From NCBI GenBank assembly GCA_027314705.1, contig DAHVAJ010000047.1, positions 1 through 64,000 on the forward strand: a stretch of 64,000 bases of DNA, in the 5' to 3' direction. This DNA comes from Acidimicrobiaceae bacterium (GTDB lineage: Bacteria; Actinomycetota; Acidimicrobiia; Acidimicrobiales; RAAP-2). The translations under genes and the position numbers were made by a program. Every line of letters starts with the position of its first letter. Within the stretch, counting starts at the first letter, position 1. Positions 43,126 through 54,085 of this stretch are shown one piece after another. Under the pieces are notes generated by a model. The model was not told the origin of the DNA and made no database searches. It saw only the letters and a program-made list of their open reading frames with translations.

Positions 43126-45159
43126 GTGGCCGTCAGACTCGCCCTCGGACTCGGTGTGACCGTCGTGATGCTCGCCATCGCCGGACGCCGGTTCTTCTGG
43201 CTCTTCCAGCTCATCGCCTCGGGCCAGCCGGCCACGCCGAGCCGCGTCCGGGACGTGCCCGCCCGGGTCAAGGCCGAACTCGCCGAGGTCGCCGGCCAGC
43301 GGAAGCTCCTCCAGTGGACCGTCCCCGGCGTCGCCCACTTCTTCACCATGTGGGGCTTCACGGTGCTGCTCCTCACCATCATCGAGGCCTTCGGCGCCCT
43401 CTTCCAGCGGGACTTCCACATCCCGGTCATCGGCCGGTGGGCGGCGATCGGCTTCCTCGAGGACTTCTTCGCCGTGGCCGTGCTCGTCTCCCTGGCCGTC
43501 TTCGTGGTCATCCGGGTCAGGCACTCACCCAAACGGGAGAACCGCCGGTCCCGGTTCTTCGGCTCCCACACCGGGGCGGCCTGGCTGGTCCTCCTCCTCA
43601 TCTTCGGGGTGATCGCCAGCCTGCTCCTCTACCGGGCCGCCCAGGTGAACACCGGGAACTTCCCCTACGGCTGGGCCGCCTTCGCCTCCCACGCCCTCGC
43701 CAAGGCCCTCGCCCCTCTCGGCACCGGCGTGAACAGCGTCATCGAGACGACGTTCCTCGTGGTCAACATCGCCATCATCACCGGTTTCCTCGTCTTCGTC
43801 TCGTACTCGAAGCACCTGCACATCTTCCTGGCCCCCGTCAACGTGGCCACCTCCCGCCGACCCCGGGCCCTCGGTGCGCTCGCCTCCACCCCGGACATGT
43901 CGATGGAGGACGTCGGCGACGACGACGAGGTCGTCTTCGGGGCCGGCCGCATCGAGGACTTCTCCTGGAAGCAGCTCCTCGACCTGGCCACCTGCACCGA
44001 GTGCGGTCGGTGCCAGTCGCAGTGTCCGGCCTGGAACACGGGCAAGCCCCTCTCTCCCAAGCTCTTGATCATGGACCTCCGGGACAACCTCTTCGCCAAT
44101 GCCGAGCGCGTCATGGCCAAGAACCGGGCCGCCGGCCAGGAGGTCGAGAACCTCGTGGGCACCGTCATCGATCCCGACGTCCTCTGGTCGTGCACGACCT
44201 GCGGCGCCTGTGTCGAACAGTGCCCGGTCGACATCGAGCACATCGACACCATCGTCGACATGCGTCGTTACCAGGTCCTCATGGAGTCGGACTTCCCGAG
44301 CGAGGCCGGCCTCATGCTCCGCAACGTCGAGAACCAGGGCGATCCCTGGGGCCTCGGTGCCTCGAAGCGGACCGACTGGATCGAGTCCCTCGACTTCGAG
44401 GTCCCGGTGATCACCGGGACCATCCCCGAGGACATCGAGTACCTCTACTGGGTCGGTTGTGCCGGCGCCCTCGACGAGCGGGCCCGCAAGGGAGCCCAGG
44501 CCACGGCCCGCATGCTGCACCGGGCCGGTGTGACCTTCGGCATCCTCGGGCCGAAGGAGTCCTGCACCGGCGACCCGGTCCGCCGGCTGGGCAACGAGTA
44601 CCTCTACCAGGAGCAGGCCCAGAAGAACATCGAGACCCTGACCGACGCCGGCGTGAAGAAGGTCATCGCCACCTGTCCGCACTGCTTCAACACCCTGGCC
44701 AACGAGTACCCGGGCCTGGGCGGGGACTTCGAGGTCATCCACCACAGCCAACTCCTCGACCATCTGGTCCGGGCCGGCAGGATCACCCCCGGCGGCGGCT
44801 ACGCCGGCTCGGTCACCTACCACGATCCCTGCTACCTGGGCCGCCACAACCGGGTCTTCGATGAGCCCCGCAGCGTCATCGACGCCATTCCTGGTGCCAC
44901 CCAGATCGAGATGCGGCGCTGCCGGGAGAAGGGCTTCTGCTGCGGTGCCGGTGGCGCGCGCATGTGGCTCGAGGAGAATCTCGGCAAGCGGGTCAACATG
45001 GAACGGACCGAGGAGGCCATCGGCACCGGCGCCGACGTGGTCTCGACGGCCTGCCCGTACTGCATGATCATGCTGGACGACGCGGTGCGGGCCAACGCCA
45101 AGGAGGACGAGGTGCGCGTGCTCGACCTCTCGCAGCTCCTCGAGGAGTCCCTCGGTTAG
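43126..45159 (+). CDS. Membrane-anchored heterodisulfide-reductase-like Fe-S protein
   Basis: Protein of 677 residues combining an N-terminal respiratory-nitrate-reductase-gamma-like membrane part (about five segments) with two 4Fe-4S sites (CTECGRCQSQCP and CTTCGACVEQCP) and two CCG cysteine-rich domains (ESCTGD, CPHCFN; DPCYLGRHN, CCGAGGARMW). This is the architecture of mycobacterial Rv0338c-like proteins and related quinone-linked oxidoreductases. It should pass electrons between a soluble donor and membrane quinone or heme. GTG start after TAGGAGGA. It is probably monocistronic. Confidence 0.9.
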   Translation: MAVRLALGLGVTVVMLAIAGRRFFWLFQLIASGQPATPSRVRDVPARVKAELAEVAGQRKLLQWTVPGVAHFFTMWGFTVLLLTIIEAFGALFQRDFHIPVIGRWAAIGFLEDFFAVAVLVSLAVFVVIRVRHSPKRENRRSRFFGSHTGAAWLVLLLIFGVIASLLLYRAAQVNTGNFPYGWAAFASHALAKALAPLGTGVNSVIETTFLVVNIAIITGFLVFVSYSKHLHIFLAPVNVATSRRPRALGALASTPDMSMEDVGDDDEVVFGAGRIEDFSWKQLLDLATCTECGRCQSQCPAWNTGKPLSPKLLIMDLRDNLFANAERVMAKNRAAGQEVENLVGTVIDPDVLWSCTTCGACVEQCPVDIEHIDTIVDMRRYQVLMESDFPSEAGLMLRNVENQGDPWGLGASKRTDWIESLDFEVPVITGTIPEDIEYLYWVGCAGALDERARKGAQATARMLHRAGVTFGILGPKESCTGDPVRRLGNEYLYQEQAQKNIETLTDAGVKKVIATCPHCFNTLANEYPGLGGDFEVIHHSQLLDHLVRAGRITPGGGYAGSVTYHDPCYLGRHNRVFDEPRSVIDAIPGATQIEMRRCREKGFCCGAGGARMWLEENLGKRVNMERTEEAIGTGADVVSTACPYCMIMLDDAVRANAKEDEVRVLDLSQLLEESLG

Positions 45160-45303
45160 CCGGCGGCCGTGGGGAGTGCAACCGGAGAGACCCCGGCCCC
45201 GGGGGGCCCCGCCGGCGAGTGAGCGAACCGCTCCGGCAGCGGTGCTGACACCCTCGGCCGCCGCGGACGGCCGCAGGCCGCCGAGGGGCCGCCGCGACCG
45301 GGC

Positions 45304-45726
45304 TCAGTCGTAGGCCAGGGCGTCGGCCTCGCGCAGACGCCTGGCGATGGCGGCGAGCATCTTGCGGGCGATGGTGGGCACCGAGTCGATCAGGGTGTTG
45401 AACTGCCGCTGGGAGAGGACCAGCAGGTCCATGGGCGTCTCGGACTGGACCGACGCCGACCGGGGCCGCCGGTCGAGGAGGGCCAGCTCACCGAAGTGGT
45501 CGTTGGCCCCGAGGGTGGCCACCTTCTTGCCGCTGCGGGTCACCGCGGCGGTCCCGTCGACGATGATGAAGAACTCCATCCCGACCCGGCCCTCCTCCAC
45601 GAGGAGCTTGTCTGCCGGGACCTGGACCTCGTCGAGGGAAGCCCGGATCTTGCGCAGCTCGGCGTTGGTGCAGCCCGAGAAGAGCCAGATGGACTTGAGG
45701 TCGGTGGCCAGAGGTCCGCGTGCCAT
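45304..45726 (-). CDS. Stand-alone cyclic-nucleotide-binding domain protein
   Basis: Protein of 140 residues made almost only of a Crp-type cNMP-binding domain: the beta-roll contains EGRVGMEFFIIVDGTAAV and the phosphate-binding cassette FGELALLDRRPRSASV with the Arg and Glu that bind cAMP or cGMP. A short C-terminal helix (MLAAIARRLREADALAYD) follows, but there is no DNA-binding winged helix. It may be a second-messenger-responsive partner of another protein. A TACCCT box lies 6 nt before the ATG. Confidence 0.88.
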   Translation of the reverse strand: MARGPLATDLKSIWLFSGCTNAELRKIRASLDEVQVPADKLLVEEGRVGMEFFIIVDGTAAVTRSGKKVATLGANDHFGELALLDRRPRSASVQSETPMDLLVLSQRQFNTLIDSVPTIARKMLAAIARRLREADALAYD

Positions 45727-45732
45727 GGGCCG

Positions 45733-45738
45733 AGGGTA
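45733..45738 (-). promoter_or_regulatory. -10-like TACCCT, leaderless start of cNMP-binding gene
   Basis: TACCCT, 6 nt, then ATG 45726. Confidence 0.45.
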
Positions 45739-45846
45739 GCCGCAGGTGGCAAACCGTGTCGGTCTTCCGTCGGCCCGGCCCCGACGGCCGGCACCGCCCG
45801 GACCACTGGTAGCATCCGGCGATCCAGAACCCGGTACCGCCCGGGC

Positions 45847-46464
45847 ATGTGGGAAGGGGTCGTGAGGCAGATGGCCGCACCGGAGCACACGGTTCCCCTT
45901 CGCCGGGTCACGGCACCCGGGCCAGACGCCCCGGTGGGAACCCTCCGGGGCGCCGGGGTCCAGGTCGACGCCGGCCGGGTCGGCCGTGTGGCCGTGGCCG
46001 TGGCCGTGGTGGCCGTGGCCGTGACCGCCGTCGTGCTGGCGGTGGCCGGCAACCAGAAGAACGCCGATATCACCGCCCTGCGTGACCACGGCGTTCCGGT
46101 CGAGGCGACGGTCGCCGACTGCCTGGGCCTGATGGGGGGCAGCGGCAGCAACCTGGCCGGCTTCGAGTGCACCGTCCGCTACACAGTGGACGGCCGCACG
46201 TACCACGAGGGGCTCCCCGGCAACGCGCCGGCCGTCGTCGGTACCACCGAGCGCGGGATCACCGTGGCCTCCGACCCGGCGCTCTTCTCCACGCCGTCCG
46301 TGCTGGCCTCCGAACACGCCTCGTGGCGTGTCTACGCGGTGCCGGCCGCCCTCGTCGTCCTCCTGCTGCTGGCCACGGGGGCGATCCTGGCGGTGCGGCG
46401 CCGCAGAGGGCCGCCTCGCCCGGCCCTCGACGACCGGGTTACCCTGTCGCATGAGCGGACCTGA
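45847..46464 (+). CDS. DUF3592-like membrane protein
   Basis: Protein of up to 205 residues with two membrane segments (the Val/Ala-rich RVAVAVAVVAVAVTAVVLAVAG and VYAVPAALVVLLLLATGAIL) flanking an extracellular beta-rich region with two Cys (ATVADCLGLMG, GFECTVRYTVDGRTYHEG). This layout fits DUF3592-type proteins of unknown function. The start is uncertain: ATG 45847, GTG 45862 and ATG 45871 are all possible. The first membrane segment is encoded by GTGGCC repeats. It overlaps the next gene by 14 nt. Confidence 0.65.
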   Translation: MWEGVVRQMAAPEHTVPLRRVTAPGPDAPVGTLRGAGVQVDAGRVGRVAVAVAVVAVAVTAVVLAVAGNQKNADITALRDHGVPVEATVADCLGLMGGSGSNLAGFECTVRYTVDGRTYHEGLPGNAPAVVGTTERGITVASDPALFSTPSVLASEHASWRVYAVPAALVVLLLLATGAILAVRRRRGPPRPALDDRVTLSHERT

Positions 46465-47086
46465 CGACGGAGGCGCCGAGGCGCCTGATCCGGGCCGGTG
46501 GCAGCGCCTCCTCGGCTGGGCCCAGCGTCCCGCGCCGGAGGGCACGCCCGCCGGCGGGGTCGAGGAGCCGGGGACGGTCGAGGAGCTCGAGGTCGCCATT
46601 GCGCGTGCGGACGACAAGGAGCGCCTGGTGGGGCTGGTGGCCGCTCCGCTGGCCGGCATGATCGCCGTGCTGGTCACCAGCAGCCTGATCGCCAACGACC
46701 CGAAGGCGACCACGGCCACGGGCGTCCTCAACCCGCACCACGTCAACCCCAGCCTCTACCTCGAGGTGGGTGCGGCCTCCCTGGCCCTCGCCGTGATCAT
46801 GCTGGCCACGGCCTGGTTCCGCAAGCGCCTCTACCTGGGTATCGCCATGTCCCTCTACGGGCTGTCCATCTTCAACCTCCACTTCTGGGGGTTCGGGGTG
46901 CCCTTCCTCCTCGGGGGCGCCTGGTACCTCGTACGCGCCTACCGGCTCCAGCAGAAGCTGAAGCTGGCACGAGCCGGCGACACCGGCTCCCGTGGCGGCA
47001 CCCGACCGGGTGCCAACAAGCGCTACACGCCGCCGACGCGCCCCCCCCGGGCCAAGCCGGGCGACGACGAGCGCAAGGCCGGCTGA
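46451..47086 (+). CDS. Conserved-type membrane protein, unknown function
   Basis: Protein of 211 residues with three or four membrane segments (LVAAPLAGMIAVLVTSSLI, LEVGAASLALAVIMLATAW, LYLGIAMSLYGLSIFNLHFWGFG, then VPFLLGGAWYLVRAY) and a basic C-terminal tail (GANKRYTPPTRPPRAKP). I do not recognise a named family; similar small proteins occur in actinobacterial genomes. The ATG lies inside the end of the upstream membrane-protein gene, so the two are coupled. Confidence 0.65.
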   Translation: MSGPDDGGAEAPDPGRWQRLLGWAQRPAPEGTPAGGVEEPGTVEELEVAIARADDKERLVGLVAAPLAGMIAVLVTSSLIANDPKATTATGVLNPHHVNPSLYLEVGAASLALAVIMLATAWFRKRLYLGIAMSLYGLSIFNLHFWGFGVPFLLGGAWYLVRAYRLQQKLKLARAGDTGSRGGTRPGANKRYTPPTRPPRAKPGDDERKAG

Positions 47087-47215
47087 AGCGTCCCGCCGTC
47101 GGGCCTCGAGCCCGGCACCGAGCCGTCACGTCGCACCTCCCTGCACCCCCCCGCCTCGTGGCGCGCCGCGCTCCGGAACGGCGGCCCACCCCCGCCGGAT
47201 AGGCCGGAAGGGCTG

Positions 47216-47253
47216 TTCACACGCTGGTAACACTGGCGTGACCGAGCCGAAAT
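47216..47253 (+). promoter_or_regulatory. GlnR-type operator upstream of amt-glnK
   Basis: Four half-sites with exact 6-nt spacing are visible: TTCAC-N6-GTAAC-N6-GTGAC-N6-GAAAT. This follows the actinobacterial GlnR pattern gTnAC-N6-GaAAC repeated twice, with one or two departures per box. It lies 124-161 bp before the amt start. GlnR would activate amt under nitrogen limitation. Confidence 0.65.
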
Positions 47254-47376
47254 CCCCACCCTGCATTGTTGGCGGCGGCAGAGCGAACCTGTCTGCGCTC
47301 GTGGCGTTGCCGTGGCCCCGTGGCCGCAGGAGCGGAGCGGGCCATCGATGCATCAGAGGAGAGGAGCACCGAGACC

Positions 47377-48924
47377 GTGCTAACAGTCATCACGCAGGTC
47401 CCCTATCCGAGTTGGCTCAATGTCGGAGACAACACGTGGCAGCTCGTGGCCGCCACGTTCGTCGGCCTGATGAGCCTGCCCGCCCTGGCGGTCCTGTACG
47501 CCTCGCTCGTCCAGAAGAAGTGGGCGGTGAACGTGCTCGGCATGATGTTCGCCGGCTTCTCGATCGTCATGGTCTGCTGGTACCTCTACGAGTACAAGAT
47601 GGGCTTCGGGCCCAACTCGTGGGGCGGCGGCGTGAAGAACGGGGTCCAGACGCAGTTGAGCGGTGTGGGGGGGTGGACGCACTTCATCGACAACCTCTGG
47701 GGCAAACCGGGCTCCATCACCAGCCCGGCGGGCGAACAGGGCCAGGCGATCTCGGCGGCCAATACGGCGATCCCCTTCCACTTCCCGACCTCGACGCTGG
47801 CCTACTTCCAGTTCGTGTTCGCTGCCATCACCCCGCTCCTGTTCATGGGCAGCGTCCTCGGGAGGATCAAGTTCAGCGCCTGGTGCCTGCTGGTGCCGCT
47901 GTGGTCGACGTTCGTCTACAGCATCGATGCCTTCCTGCTCTGGGGTGGGGGCTACTTCGCCCAGGAGGGCGCGCTCGACTTCTCGGGCGGCTACGTGATC
48001 CACATGTCCGCCGGCGTCTCGGGCTTCGTGGCGGCATGGGTCCTCGGGCCCAGACTGCTTCGAGACAGACAGCACGCCATCCCCAACAACCTGGTGATGG
48101 CGGCAGTCGGCGCCGGCATCCTGTGGCTCGGGTGGAACGGCTTCAACGGCGGTGACCCCTACTACGCCGGGGCCGACGCTGCAGCGGCGGTGGTCAACAC
48201 CAACCTGGCGACGGCGGCCGGCGTGCTGGTGTGGGTGGCCATGGACGCCTGGTTCACCAAGGAGAAGAAGCCGACCTTCCTCGGGGCCGTGAACGGCATG
48301 ATCTGCGGGCTGGTGGGGATCACACCGTCCGCCGGCTGGGTCAACGGCCAGGGGGCCATCGCCGTCGGTGTCATCTGCACCGCCGTGGTGTGGGTGGCCT
48401 GGAACTACCTCTCGAAGGTCCGCCCGTTCTCCAAGGTCGACGACGCCCTCGGGGTCATCTACACCCACGGCATGGCCGGCCTGATCGGTGGGCTCCTGGT
48501 CGGTGTCCTCGGCGACCCGAACATGGTCGAGTACGGCTGTGGCCACCTGGACGCCGCCGGGCAGGTCGTGGCCACGACCCAGAACTCCTACGTGGCCACC
48601 TCCGCCCACTGCACGCCCTTCTCGGTGAGCGGGCTCATCTACACCGGCTCGGCCCACCAGCTGTGGGAACAGTTCCGGGCCGCGGTGTGGGTGATCCTCT
48701 GGTCGGCCGTCATCACCTTCATCCTCATGAAGCTGATCGGCCTGGTGCTCCGGGGCGCCCGCTACAAGGACGAGGTCCTCGAGGTCGGCGACCTGGCCAT
48801 CCACGGCGAGGAGGCCTTCCCGGAGGCCACCCTGGCCGAGCGGGTCGGGGCCTTCTCCATGGCCGGCGTCACCTCCTCATCGGAACCATCCGAGGAGCTA
48901 CCGTCCGACAGACCCGGTAGCTGA
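47377..48924 (+). CDS. amt: Ammonium transporter (Amt)
   Basis: Amt/Rh channel of about 515 residues with the usual eleven membrane helices. Family features include an external N-terminus, AYFQFVFAAITPLLFMGS, the WGGGYFAQEGALDFSGGYVIHMSAGVSGF block with a pore His, TPSAGWVNGQGAIAVGV and THGMAGLIGGLL with the second pore His, and a C-terminal cytosolic tail that binds PII. It imports ammonium. GTG 47377 follows GAGGAGAGGAG; the track start adds a non-homologous extension. glnK follows 36 bp later, the classic nitrogen-uptake pair. Confidence 0.96.
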   Translation: MLTVITQVPYPSWLNVGDNTWQLVAATFVGLMSLPALAVLYASLVQKKWAVNVLGMMFAGFSIVMVCWYLYEYKMGFGPNSWGGGVKNGVQTQLSGVGGWTHFIDNLWGKPGSITSPAGEQGQAISAANTAIPFHFPTSTLAYFQFVFAAITPLLFMGSVLGRIKFSAWCLLVPLWSTFVYSIDAFLLWGGGYFAQEGALDFSGGYVIHMSAGVSGFVAAWVLGPRLLRDRQHAIPNNLVMAAVGAGILWLGWNGFNGGDPYYAGADAAAAVVNTNLATAAGVLVWVAMDAWFTKEKKPTFLGAVNGMICGLVGITPSAGWVNGQGAIAVGVICTAVVWVAWNYLSKVRPFSKVDDALGVIYTHGMAGLIGGLLVGVLGDPNMVEYGCGHLDAAGQVVATTQNSYVATSAHCTPFSVSGLIYTGSAHQLWEQFRAAVWVILWSAVITFILMKLIGLVLRGARYKDEVLEVGDLAIHGEEAFPEATLAERVGAFSMAGVTSSSEPSEELPSDRPGS

Positions 48925-49317
<393 letters not shown>

Positions 49318-49358
49318 GGCCCCGCCCTCCTCCCCGGGGCTGGGGATCGGTGCCGCAC

Positions 49359-49388
49359 GAGCGGCCGGCCCCCCCCGGCCGGCCGCTC
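49359..49388. terminator. Second hairpin between convergent glnK and gpmA
   Basis: GAGCGGCCGGCC and GGCCGGCCGCTC pair perfectly (12 bp) around CCCCCC. Being symmetric and between converging genes, it can act in both directions. Confidence 0.6.
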
Positions 49389-49420
49389 GGCGCGTCCGGG
49401 GGGCCGCCGTCGCGGCTCGG

Positions 49421-50176
49421 TCAGCCGGCCTGGCGGCGGACGGCCTCGGCTGCGGCTGCGGCTGCGGCCGGGTCGCCGAGGAACCCCTGGGCCACGACCG
49501 AGAGGTCGTCACCGAGCTCGTAGCGGAAGGGGATGCCGGTCGGGATCTCGAGGTCGACGATGGCATCATCGTCGATGCCCTCGATGTGCTTGCGCAGGGC
49601 CCGCAGGCTGTTGCCGTGGGCCACGACGAGCACGGCCCCACCCCGACGGCCCTCGGCCAGGAGGTCGGGCACGATGGCGTCCTCCCAGTAGGGGACGGTG
49701 CGGGCCACCACGTCGGCCAGGCACTCGGTGAGGGGCAGGGCGTCGGAGGGTACGTCCCGGTAGCGAGGGTCACCCGACGGGTCGTGCTCCGTCCCGCGGG
49801 CCACGGCCGGTGGCGGGGTGGCGTAGCTGCGGCGCCACTCCCGCACCATGGCCTCGCCGTGGCGGCCGGCCGTCTCCTTCTTGTCGAGCCCCTGGAGCGC
49901 CCCGTAGTGGCGCTCGTTGAGCCGCCAGCTCCGCCGCACCGGCAGCCAGGTGCGGCCCACCACCTCGAGGGTGAGCTGGGCGGTGCGGATGGCCCGGGTG
50001 AGGAGCGAGGTGTGCAGGACCCGCAGGTCGGGTCCCCGGTCGCCCCCGAGGAGCGCGCCGGCGGCCCGGGCCTCGTCCTCGCCCCGTGGGGAGAGGTCGA
50101 CGTCGACCCAACCGGTGAAGAGGTTCTCGGCGTTCCAGCGGGACTGACCGTGGCGCAGGAGGACCAGTTCGGGCAC
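49421..50176 (-). CDS. gpmA: 2,3-bisphosphoglycerate-dependent phosphoglycerate mutase
   Basis: Glycolytic enzyme of 251 residues interconverting 3- and 2-phosphoglycerate. The phospho-histidine motif is [10 protein letters not shown] at about residue 9; [18 protein letters not shown] and the second catalytic His in [11 protein letters not shown] complete the site. The C-terminus has a run of seven Ala encoded by GCAGCC-type repeats. GTG start. Two promoters are possible: TACGCT 6 nt upstream (leaderless) and a near-consensus TTGATG-N17-TATAAT at 50242-50214 that overlaps the heat-shock operator. Confidence 0.96.
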   Translation of the reverse strand: MPELVLLRHGQSRWNAENLFTGWVDVDLSPRGEDEARAAGALLGGDRGPDLRVLHTSLLTRAIRTAQLTLEVVGRTWLPVRRSWRLNERHYGALQGLDKKETAGRHGEAMVREWRRSYATPPPAVARGTEHDPSGDPRYRDVPSDALPLTECLADVVARTVPYWEDAIVPDLLAEGRRGGAVLVVAHGNSLRALRKHIEGIDDDAIVDLEIPTGIPFRYELGDDLSVVAQGFLGDPAAAAAAAEAVRRQAG

Positions 50177-50182
50177 GTGGAG

Positions 50183-50188
50183 AGCGTA
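50183..50188 (-). promoter_or_regulatory. -10-like TACGCT, leaderless start of gpmA
   Basis: TACGCT, 6 nt (CTCCAC), GTG 50176. It has the same geometry as other leaderless candidates in the window. Confidence 0.4.
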
Positions 50189-50213
50189 TCCCCGCCGGTC
50201 CCGACGGTGATTG

Positions 50214-50242
50214 ATTATAACGATTCAATAAACTTGCATCAA
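50214..50242 (-). promoter_or_regulatory. Near-consensus sigma-70 promoter reading towards gpmA
   Basis: TTGATG, 17-nt spacer and TATAAT on the complement, in the most AT-rich patch of the window. The -35 lies inside the HAIR-like element, so HspR could repress it. Confidence 0.65.
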
Positions 50243-50253
50243 GGCTACTCAAC
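50233..50253. promoter_or_regulatory. HAIR-like HspR operator upstream of dnaK
   Basis: CTTGCAT-N7-ACTCAAC matches the HspR-associated inverted repeat CTTGAGT-N7-ACTCAAG at 11 of 14 bases with exact spacing. It overlaps the -35 to -10 interval of the dnaK promoter and the -35 of the divergent gpmA promoter. The operon encodes HspR, so autoregulation is expected. Confidence 0.75.
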
Positions 50254-50264
50254 TTTGCTATACT
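50234..50264 (+). promoter_or_regulatory. Candidate dnaK operon promoter
   Basis: TTGCAT (50234) and TATACT (50259), with a 19-nt spacer. The predicted start leaves a 5' leader of about 170 nt before dnaK. Confidence 0.5.
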
Positions 50265-50442
50265 GGTCCTCGGAGTCCCGGGCGCGTCGGGGCTCCGGGA
50301 CCACCCGAACCGGGGGCCGGCCGTGCGCCTGGCGGCCGGCCGGCGGGACCCGCAGAGGGACGACCGGGCGGTAGCGCACCGGACGAGACGCACAGCAGCA
50401 ACGGACCCGGGCCCGAGAGGGCCGGGAGTAGGAGGCAACAGC

Positions 50443-52278
<1,836 letters not shown>

Positions 52279-52284
52279 TCGGCG

Positions 52285-52911
52285 GTGGCGGCAGCTGACC
52301 AACCGCGCCCGGCGCCCGGCCCGGACGACATCGGTCCCTCCGGGCCCGGGCCCGGGCCCGACGACGACGAGGTGCTCGAGGCCGAGCTCGTCGAGGAGCC
52401 GGACGCCTCCCCCGAGGAGAGCGAGGTGCTGGAGGGCGACGTGGTCGAGGTGGATCCCGTCGCCTCGGCCCTGGCCCAGCGGGACGAGTACCTGGACTCC
52501 CTGCGACGGCTCCAGGCAGAGTTCGAGAACTACAAGAAGCGCGTGGTCAAGCAGCAGGCCGACCAGGTGGTCCGGGCGGCAACGACCCTGGTGGACAAGT
52601 TGCTGCCCGTGCTCGACGCCCTCGACCTGGCGGTCGAGCACGCGGGCGACCCCGACTCGGGCGACGCCAAGGCCCTGGTGGCCGCCTCCGGCCTGCTGCA
52701 GAGCACGCTGGCCAAGGAGGGCCTCGAGCGCATCGATCCCCAGGGCGAGGCGTTCGACCCGACCGCCCACGAGGCCGTCGGTCACCTGCCGCCGGGCGAG
52801 GACGAGGACGCGGCCGGCCCGGGCGAACCAGTGGTGGCCCAGGTCATGCGGGCCGGTTACCGCTTCGGCGGCACGGTCATCCGGCCGGCCATGGTGACCG
52901 TCCGGGGCTAG
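52285..52911 (+). CDS. grpE: Nucleotide exchange factor GrpE
   Basis: DnaK co-chaperone of 208 residues that releases ADP. It has an acidic disordered N-terminus (EVLEAELVEEP), a coiled coil with LQAEFENYKKRVVKQQ, and a C-terminal beta domain ending MRAGYRFGGTVIRPAMVTV. GTG start 7 nt after the dnaK stop. Confidence 0.96.
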   Translation: MAAADQPRPAPGPDDIGPSGPGPGPDDDEVLEAELVEEPDASPEESEVLEGDVVEVDPVASALAQRDEYLDSLRRLQAEFENYKKRVVKQQADQVVRAATTLVDKLLPVLDALDLAVEHAGDPDSGDAKALVAASGLLQSTLAKEGLERIDPQGEAFDPTAHEAVGHLPPGEDEDAAGPGEPVVAQVMRAGYRFGGTVIRPAMVTVRG

Positions 52912-52977
52912 GGCACCGATCGGCAAGGTGGAACGAGCGACAGGACGCTGAGAGCAGCGAGCCAGAGAAGAGACACG

Positions 52978-54084
52978 GTGGCGCCGCAACGCGAATGGTT
53001 CGAGAAGGACTACTACAAGACCCTCGGCGTGCCGAGCACCGCCACGGCCAAGGAGATCACCAGCGCCTACCGGAAGCTGGCCAAGCAGCACCACCCGGAC
53101 GCCAGCCCGGGCAGCGACGAGATGTTCAAGGAGATCTCGGCCGCCTACGACGTCCTCGGTGACGCCGACCGCCGCAAGGAGTACGACGAGGTCCGGGCCA
53201 TGGGACCGGCCGCTGCGGGCGGCTTCCCCGGCGGCTTCCCCGGGGGCGGCACCACGTTCCGGGTCGAGGACATGGGCGATCTCGGCGACCTGTTCGGCGG
53301 CTTGTTCGGGCGGGGGCGTCGGGGTGCGGGCACCCAGCCCCAGCGCGGCGCCGACGTCGAGACCGAGCTCCACCTCTCCTTCGAGGACGCGGTCCAGGGG
53401 GTGACCACCTCGGTCAACGTGACCACGGACGTCCGGTGCCACACCTGCTCGGGCTCGGGCTCGGCCCCCGGCACCCGACCGGACCGCTGCCCGCGCTGCG
53501 GCGGGAGCGGCACGCTCCAGGACGACCAGGGACTCTTCTCCCTGAGTCAGATCTGTCCGCAGTGCGGGGGCCGGGGGACGATCGTGACCCATCCCTGCCC
53601 GACCTGCTCGGGTAGCGGAGTCGAGCATCGCAACCGCTCGGTCAAGGTCCGCGTCCCGGCCGGCGTCGAGGACGGCCAGCGAATCCGGGTGAAGGGCCGG
53701 GGCGCGGCCGGCCGGGGCAACGCACCGGCCGGAGACCTGTACGTGATCGTCCGCGTCGGCAGCCACGGTGTCTTCGGGCGCCGGGGCCGCAACCTCACGC
53801 TGACCGTGCCGGTCTCCTTCGCCGAGGCCGCCCTCGGAACCACCCTCACCGTGCCCACCCTCGCCGACCCGGTGACGCTGAAGGTGCCTGCCGGCACCCC
53901 CTCGGGTCGTACCTTCCGGGTGAAGGGCCGGGGTGTGCCGGCGGGAAGGAAGTCCGCCACGGGTGATCTGCTGGTGACCGTCGAGGTGGCCGTCCCCGGG
54001 GAGCTCACCGACGAACAACGCACCGCGGTGGAGGCACTGGCCCAGGTCATCGTGCCACCCGCCCACAACCGGCTGGGGGTATGA
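52978..54084 (+). CDS. dnaJ: Hsp40 co-chaperone DnaJ
   Basis: J-protein of 368 residues: J domain (about 8-75) with the HPD tripeptide (QHHPDASPG), a short Gly/Phe region, a zinc domain with four CxxCxGxG motifs (CHTCSGSG, CPRCGGSG, CPQCGGRG, CPTCSGSG) and two C-terminal substrate domains. It stimulates DnaK ATPase and delivers clients. GTG start. The stop is followed within 2 nt by the hspR ATG. Confidence 0.97.
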   Translation: MAPQREWFEKDYYKTLGVPSTATAKEITSAYRKLAKQHHPDASPGSDEMFKEISAAYDVLGDADRRKEYDEVRAMGPAAAGGFPGGFPGGGTTFRVEDMGDLGDLFGGLFGRGRRGAGTQPQRGADVETELHLSFEDAVQGVTTSVNVTTDVRCHTCSGSGSAPGTRPDRCPRCGGSGTLQDDQGLFSLSQICPQCGGRGTIVTHPCPTCSGSGVEHRNRSVKVRVPAGVEDGQRIRVKGRGAAGRGNAPAGDLYVIVRVGSHGVFGRRGRNLTLTVPVSFAEAALGTTLTVPTLADPVTLKVPAGTPSGRTFRVKGRGVPAGRKSATGDLLVTVEVAVPGELTDEQRTAVEALAQVIVPPAHNRLGV

Positions 54085-54085
54085 G

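Noticed and set aside
45987-46030. GTGGCC microsatellite as a phase-variable tract
   Set aside because: It encodes the Val/Ala-rich membrane segment of the DUF3592-like protein, and the repeat is a multiple of three, so length change would not shift the frame.
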